DNA of 9,922 nucleotides from positions 1-9,922 of the forward strand of contig JBBSUX010000121.1 in the NCBI GenBank assembly GCA_038234045.1, written 5' to 3'. Of this stretch, positions 7,571 through 9,922 are shown in pieces (positions within the stretch are counted from its first letter, which is position 1; every line of letters starts with the position of its first letter). The notes under the pieces are model-generated. The model ran no database searches. It saw nothing but the letters and a program-made list of their open reading frames with translations, and was not told the DNA's origin. A program made the translations under genes and the position numbers. Source of the DNA: JBBSUX01 sp038234045. Lineage in GTDB: Bacteria; Pseudomonadota; Gammaproteobacteria; Burkholderiales; Burkholderiaceae_C.

Positions 7571-7619
7571 GCATGCGACGCATGCCTTGCCAGATGAATC
7601 TGGTGCAGCGTGACGCTGC
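7571..7619. repeat. Three consecutive short palindromes in the 7485-7714 non-coding region
   Basis: Three inverted repeats sit side by side: GCATGCG-A-CGCATGC (7571-7585), CCAGA-TGAA-TCTGG (7590-7603) and GCAGCGT-G-ACGCTGC (7605-7619). The outer two are perfect 7-bp arms around one central base, with centres 34 bases apart. None is followed by a T-run on either strand, so they do not look like terminators. They lie 87-135 bases upstream of the YeaQ-like start, so operator sites or a folded 5' leader are possible. The repeats are read directly; their function is inference. Confidence 0.5.
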
Positions 7620-7627
7620 GCACCTCA

Positions 7628-7660
7628 GCAAAGCTGGCGCTGATTCAGGTCGCGCTTTGC
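7628..7660. repeat. Inverted repeat GCAAAGC / GCTTTGC
   Basis: A perfect 7-bp inverted repeat (7628-7634 and 7654-7660) is separated by 19 bases. It adds a fourth possible stem to the structured region between the transferase and YeaQ-like genes. A 5-bp stem (7625-7629 with 7639-7643) overlaps its left arm and would compete with it. Confidence 0.3.
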
Positions 7661-7673
7661 CACAAATAAAGTA

Positions 7674-7705
7674 GCTGGTAGCGCTTATCTAAAATCGCTA
7701 GGAGC
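7674..7705 (-). terminator. Hairpin just downstream of the gamma-glutamyltransferase-like gene, possible terminator
   Basis: The arms GCT-GG-TAGCG (7674-7683) and CGCTA-GG-AGC (7696-7705) pair except for a 2x2 mismatch, enclosing a 12-base loop. The hairpin starts nine bases after the transferase stop. On the minus strand it is followed by the T-rich TACTTTATTTG, which fits a weak intrinsic terminator. Its core resembles the stem near 7197-7208, so it may also be a decayed copy of an intergenic repeat. Confidence 0.4.
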
Positions 7706-7714
7706 ACATTTCCC

Positions 7715-9382
7715 TCAGAAAGCGACAGCGCATCCGTCCTTGCGCGGATCAGACCCCGCCAGGTAAGCATCGCCCTCACGCAGCACCAGTTGCGCACCGC
7801 CGAAGGCAAACACGCCATTGCCCTTCTCCACCGTTACCTCGTGACCACGGGCGCGGAGTTCGGCAATCAGCGCAGGGTCGAAACCCGGCTCTACCGCCAC
7901 GCCCCGGCCACCCGTCACACGCCAGCGCGGCGCGTCGGCGGCGGCTTGCGGGTTCTGGCCGTAACGCAAAACGCGCAAGGCCATCTGCAGGTGGCCTTGC
8001 GATTGCATCGGGCCGCCCATCACGCCGAATGCCATCTGCGGTGTGCCGTCGGCATGCATGGCAAAAGCCGGAATGATGGTGTGCGAGGTGCGCTTGCCGG
8101 GCCCTACTTCATTGGCATGACCGGGCATCAGGCTGAAGCCATGTCCGCGGTTCTGCAGGCTGATGCCGGTGCCCGGCACCACCACCCCGGAGCCGAAGCC
8201 CATGTAGTTCGACTGGATGAAGGAAACCATCATTCCCGACGCATCGGCCGCAGCCAAATACACGGTCCCACCAGGGCCCGGCGCGCCGTGGCCCGGATCA
8301 CCTGCCCGCGCCGGGTCGATCAGCCGTGCACGTTTTTGCAAATAGTTTGTGTGCAGCAGTTGGCTGCATGTCATGCGCATGGCGTCGCCGTCGGCGTTGT
8401 GCTGATACAGATCCGCCAGCGCGAGCTTCATCGCCTCGATACTGGCGTGCACGGTGTCGGCATGATCGACAGGCTGGCCGCCGATGCCGATGGCTTCCAG
8501 CATGCCGAGCGCCATCAACGCTGCGATGCCCTGTCCGTTGGGCGGGATCTCGTGAATCACCGAGTCTGCAAATCGCTGACTAATGGTGCCGACCCAATCA
8601 GCGCGATGCGCGTCGAGATCCTCCATCGTCATGGCACCGCCATGCGCAGCGGAATGCGCCGCCATCTGCCGGGCAAGTTCGCCGCGATAGAAAGCCTCGC
8701 CCTTGGTCTGCGCGATCAGCTCCAGCGTGCGTGCGTGGGCTTCGCTGCGAAAGATCTCGCCGGCAAGCGGCGCTCGCCCACCGGGCAGGAAGCATTCGGC
8801 AAAGCCCGGCTGCTCACCGAGTTTTTTGGCACCCAGCGCCCAGAGCTTCGCGATCGTGGGCGAGACGGGAAAGCCGTTGCGCGCGTAATCGATGGCCGGC
8901 TGCGCCAACTGGGCAAACGGCAACTTCCCCATGTGCTCAGAAAGCGCCACCCAGGCGGATACGGCGCCCGGAACGGTGACCGCATTCCAGCCTGCCTCGG
9001 GAATGCCGCCGCGCTCCGCGAAATAGGCGGGCGTCCACGCCGCCGGCGCCCGGCCGGAAGCGTTCAGCCCGTGCAGCTCTTTGCCATCCCAGACGATGGC
9101 AAAGCCGTCGCTACCCAAACCGCAGCCGGTCGGCTCGACAACGGTGAGCGTCATGGCCGCTGCAATGGCAGCGTCCACAGCGTTTCCGCCCGCGAGCAGC
9201 ATGCGCAGACCCGCTTGCGCTGCCAACGGTTGCGAGGTGGAAACGACGTTGCGACCCATCACCGCGCTGCGCTGCGAGGCATAGGGCAGCGCCCAATCCA
9301 TAACATTCGGACATGCGGCGCCGACATGCGCTTTGGTCGGGGTGCCTGAATCAACTTGAGGATTTTTGTCTTTGGTCGTCAT
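7715..9382 (-). CDS. Gamma-glutamyltransferase-like Ntn hydrolase, no signal peptide (555 aa)
   Basis: The protein has the gamma-glutamyltranspeptidase fold, which self-cleaves before a catalytic Thr to give large and small subunits. The early family motif GGNAVDAAIAAAMTLTVVEPTGCGLG (65-90) is present, and Arg111 in NASGRAP is the probable substrate carboxylate ligand. The predicted cleavage site is PGPGG-Thr373, and SFIQSNYMGFGSG (387-399) follows. Near the small-subunit end KRTSHTIIPAF (430-440) replaces the PLSSM loop of E. coli Ggt, and GGPMQSQGHLQM (456-467) is typical of the GGT-like/cephalosporin-acylase-like branch such as Bacillus YwrD. There is no signal peptide, so a cytosolic site is likely and classical periplasmic glutathione turnover is doubtful. 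Met1 at 9382 has an AGGAAA Shine-Dalgarno sequence. The homologous region begins only near Met28 (9301), which has none, leaving a polar 27-residue extension. The gene follows the BamE-like gene by 64 bases. Confidence 0.9.
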   Translation of the reverse strand: MTTKDKNPQVDSGTPTKAHVGAACPNVMDWALPYASQRSAVMGRNVVSTSQPLAAQAGLRMLLAGGNAVDAAIAAAMTLTVVEPTGCGLGSDGFAIVWDGKELHGLNASGRAPAAWTPAYFAERGGIPEAGWNAVTVPGAVSAWVALSEHMGKLPFAQLAQPAIDYARNGFPVSPTIAKLWALGAKKLGEQPGFAECFLPGGRAPLAGEIFRSEAHARTLELIAQTKGEAFYRGELARQMAAHSAAHGGAMTMEDLDAHRADWVGTISQRFADSVIHEIPPNGQGIAALMALGMLEAIGIGGQPVDHADTVHASIEAMKLALADLYQHNADGDAMRMTCSQLLHTNYLQKRARLIDPARAGDPGHGAPGPGGTVYLAAADASGMMVSFIQSNYMGFGSGVVVPGTGISLQNRGHGFSLMPGHANEVGPGKRTSHTIIPAFAMHADGTPQMAFGVMGGPMQSQGHLQMALRVLRYGQNPQAAADAPRWRVTGGRGVAVEPGFDPALIAELRARGHEVTVEKGNGVFAFGGAQLVLREGDAYLAGSDPRKDGCAVAF

Positions 9383-9388
9383 CCGGGA

Positions 9389-9394
9389 TTTCCT
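9389..9394 (-). promoter_or_regulatory. Shine-Dalgarno sequence of the gamma-glutamyltransferase-like gene
   Basis: On the minus strand AGGAAA lies six bases before the ATG at 9382. No comparable site precedes the alternative ATG at 9301, so it supports the longer N-terminus. Confidence 0.6.
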
Positions 9395-9446
9395 GTTCTC
9401 TCGTTAGTGCGGGCCATGCACGCGGACGTAAACGGCGGCGACCCAA

Positions 9447-9922
9447 TCAGCCGCCTGCGCGCTCTGCCTCGCTTGCCGGATCGATCATGCTGCCGGTGCG
9501 CAGCACGCGACCCTTGTCATCGAAGGTGACGCTAAACATCATGTTGGTTGCAGGCGGCCTCAGATAGCGCCAGTCCCATTCGGTTTCGTTGCGCCACTCG
9601 TAGGTGATCATGCGCATCGGTCGGCCGAGCGCGCGGCGCACATCGTCCTGCATTGCGCCGGGCTGGATGCGGGCGAAGTTCTCGGGCGTGAGCACCTGGC
9701 GCAGCGCGCTCATGCGGCCGTCCGCACCGATCGTGATCATGTAGTTGCGCAGGCCTGCAGGCTGGCGGTTGTATTCCAGCGTATGCGCACCGTTGGCCTC
9801 AGGCCAGAGCCGGTCGGGTTCGCCGAACTGCTGGCGCACCTGCGCTTCGGTGGAAACCCCCTCCTCCAATGAATGGATGCGCTCACCGTCGCAACCGGCA
9901 AGCATGGCCGCGCCAACCAGCA
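9447..9922 (-). CDS. BamE/SmpA/OmlA-like lipoprotein with two domain copies (5' end outside window)
   Basis: The frame is open to the right edge. Translating the last bases adds LVGAA before MLAGC, so the Met at 9903-9905 is inside a lipoprotein signal peptide and the true start lies beyond the window. Counting the lipobox Cys as residue 1, the mature protein has 148 residues. Two similar units are visible, about 9-67 and 77-136. Each starts with a Gly turn and a helix of the form VRxxxGxP (VRQQFGEP; VRRALGRP), then aromatic beta strands (LEYN...YMITIGADGRM; WDWRYL...FSVTFDDKGRV). This is the SmpA/OmlA pattern seen in BamE, an accessory subunit of the outer-membrane protein assembly machine, but the duplication sets it apart from E. 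coli BamE. It is probably anchored in the outer membrane. Its role is not established, and it may be co-transcribed with the following transferase gene. Confidence 0.8.
   Translation of the reverse strand, partial: LVGAAMLAGCDGERIHSLEEGVSTEAQVRQQFGEPDRLWPEANGAHTLEYNRQPAGLRNYMITIGADGRMSALRQVLTPENFARIQPGAMQDDVRRALGRPMRMITYEWRNETEWDWRYLRPPATNMMFSVTFDDKGRVLRTGSMIDPASEAERAGG

Noticed and set aside
7485..7631. N-terminal extension of the YeaQ-like protein to a 133-residue product
   Set aside because: The extension is Arg-rich and unlike the family, covers the palindrome row, and lacks a ribosome-binding site, whereas the ATG at 7484 has one.
7790..9349. 519-codon open frame on the plus strand opposite the transferase gene
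   Set aside because: It is a shadow of the GC-rich codons of the minus-strand gene. Its translation is rich in Arg, His and Gly with no recognisable motif, while the opposite strand carries a complete family match.

Overview
The window is ordinary chromosomal DNA from a GC-rich bacterium. The protein families suggest a betaproteobacterium, most likely Burkholderiales and perhaps Comamonadaceae. The evidence is the MetG N-terminus, an E. coli-like GlgA, GC-rich codon use throughout, and a short intergenic repeat core that I remember from Comamonadaceae genomes. This assignment is inference; no rRNA or other taxonomic marker is present. I see no tRNA, rRNA, CRISPR array, insertion sequence, prophage or defence genes.

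Layout. The first 227 bases hold the 3' end of a plus-strand gene, probably a patatin-like phospholipase. Next comes a plus-strand gene for a large secreted lipoprotein of the alpha/beta-hydrolase fold with unknown substrate (319-1755). A 134-base gap with a leader hairpin precedes metG, the methionyl-tRNA synthetase with a C-terminal tRNA-binding domain (1890-4088). After a 204-base gap lies a tight two-gene unit, glgC-glgA (4293-7066), whose ORFs overlap by one base. It encodes ADP-glucose pyrophosphorylase and glycogen synthase, the first two committed steps of glycogen synthesis. The branching, debranching and phosphorylase genes are not in the window.

From 7230 on, every gene is on the minus strand and converges on glgA. 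Read in transcription order from the right edge, these are a BamE/SmpA-like lipoprotein with two copies of its domain (cut by the window edge), a gamma-glutamyltransferase-like Ntn hydrolase without a signal peptide, and an 84-residue YeaQ/YmgE/GlsB-type membrane protein. The 230 bases between the last two are non-coding and unusually rich in inverted repeats: three short palindromes in a row, a fourth longer-range stem, and a hairpin just after the hydrolase stop that may be its terminator.

The genes do not form a single system. Only glgC and glgA clearly work together. The features most worth a second look are the palindrome cluster, the predicted regulatory class of GlgC, the YwrD-like character of the transferase, and the unassigned hydrolase lipoprotein. 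I found no convincing undescribed system here.
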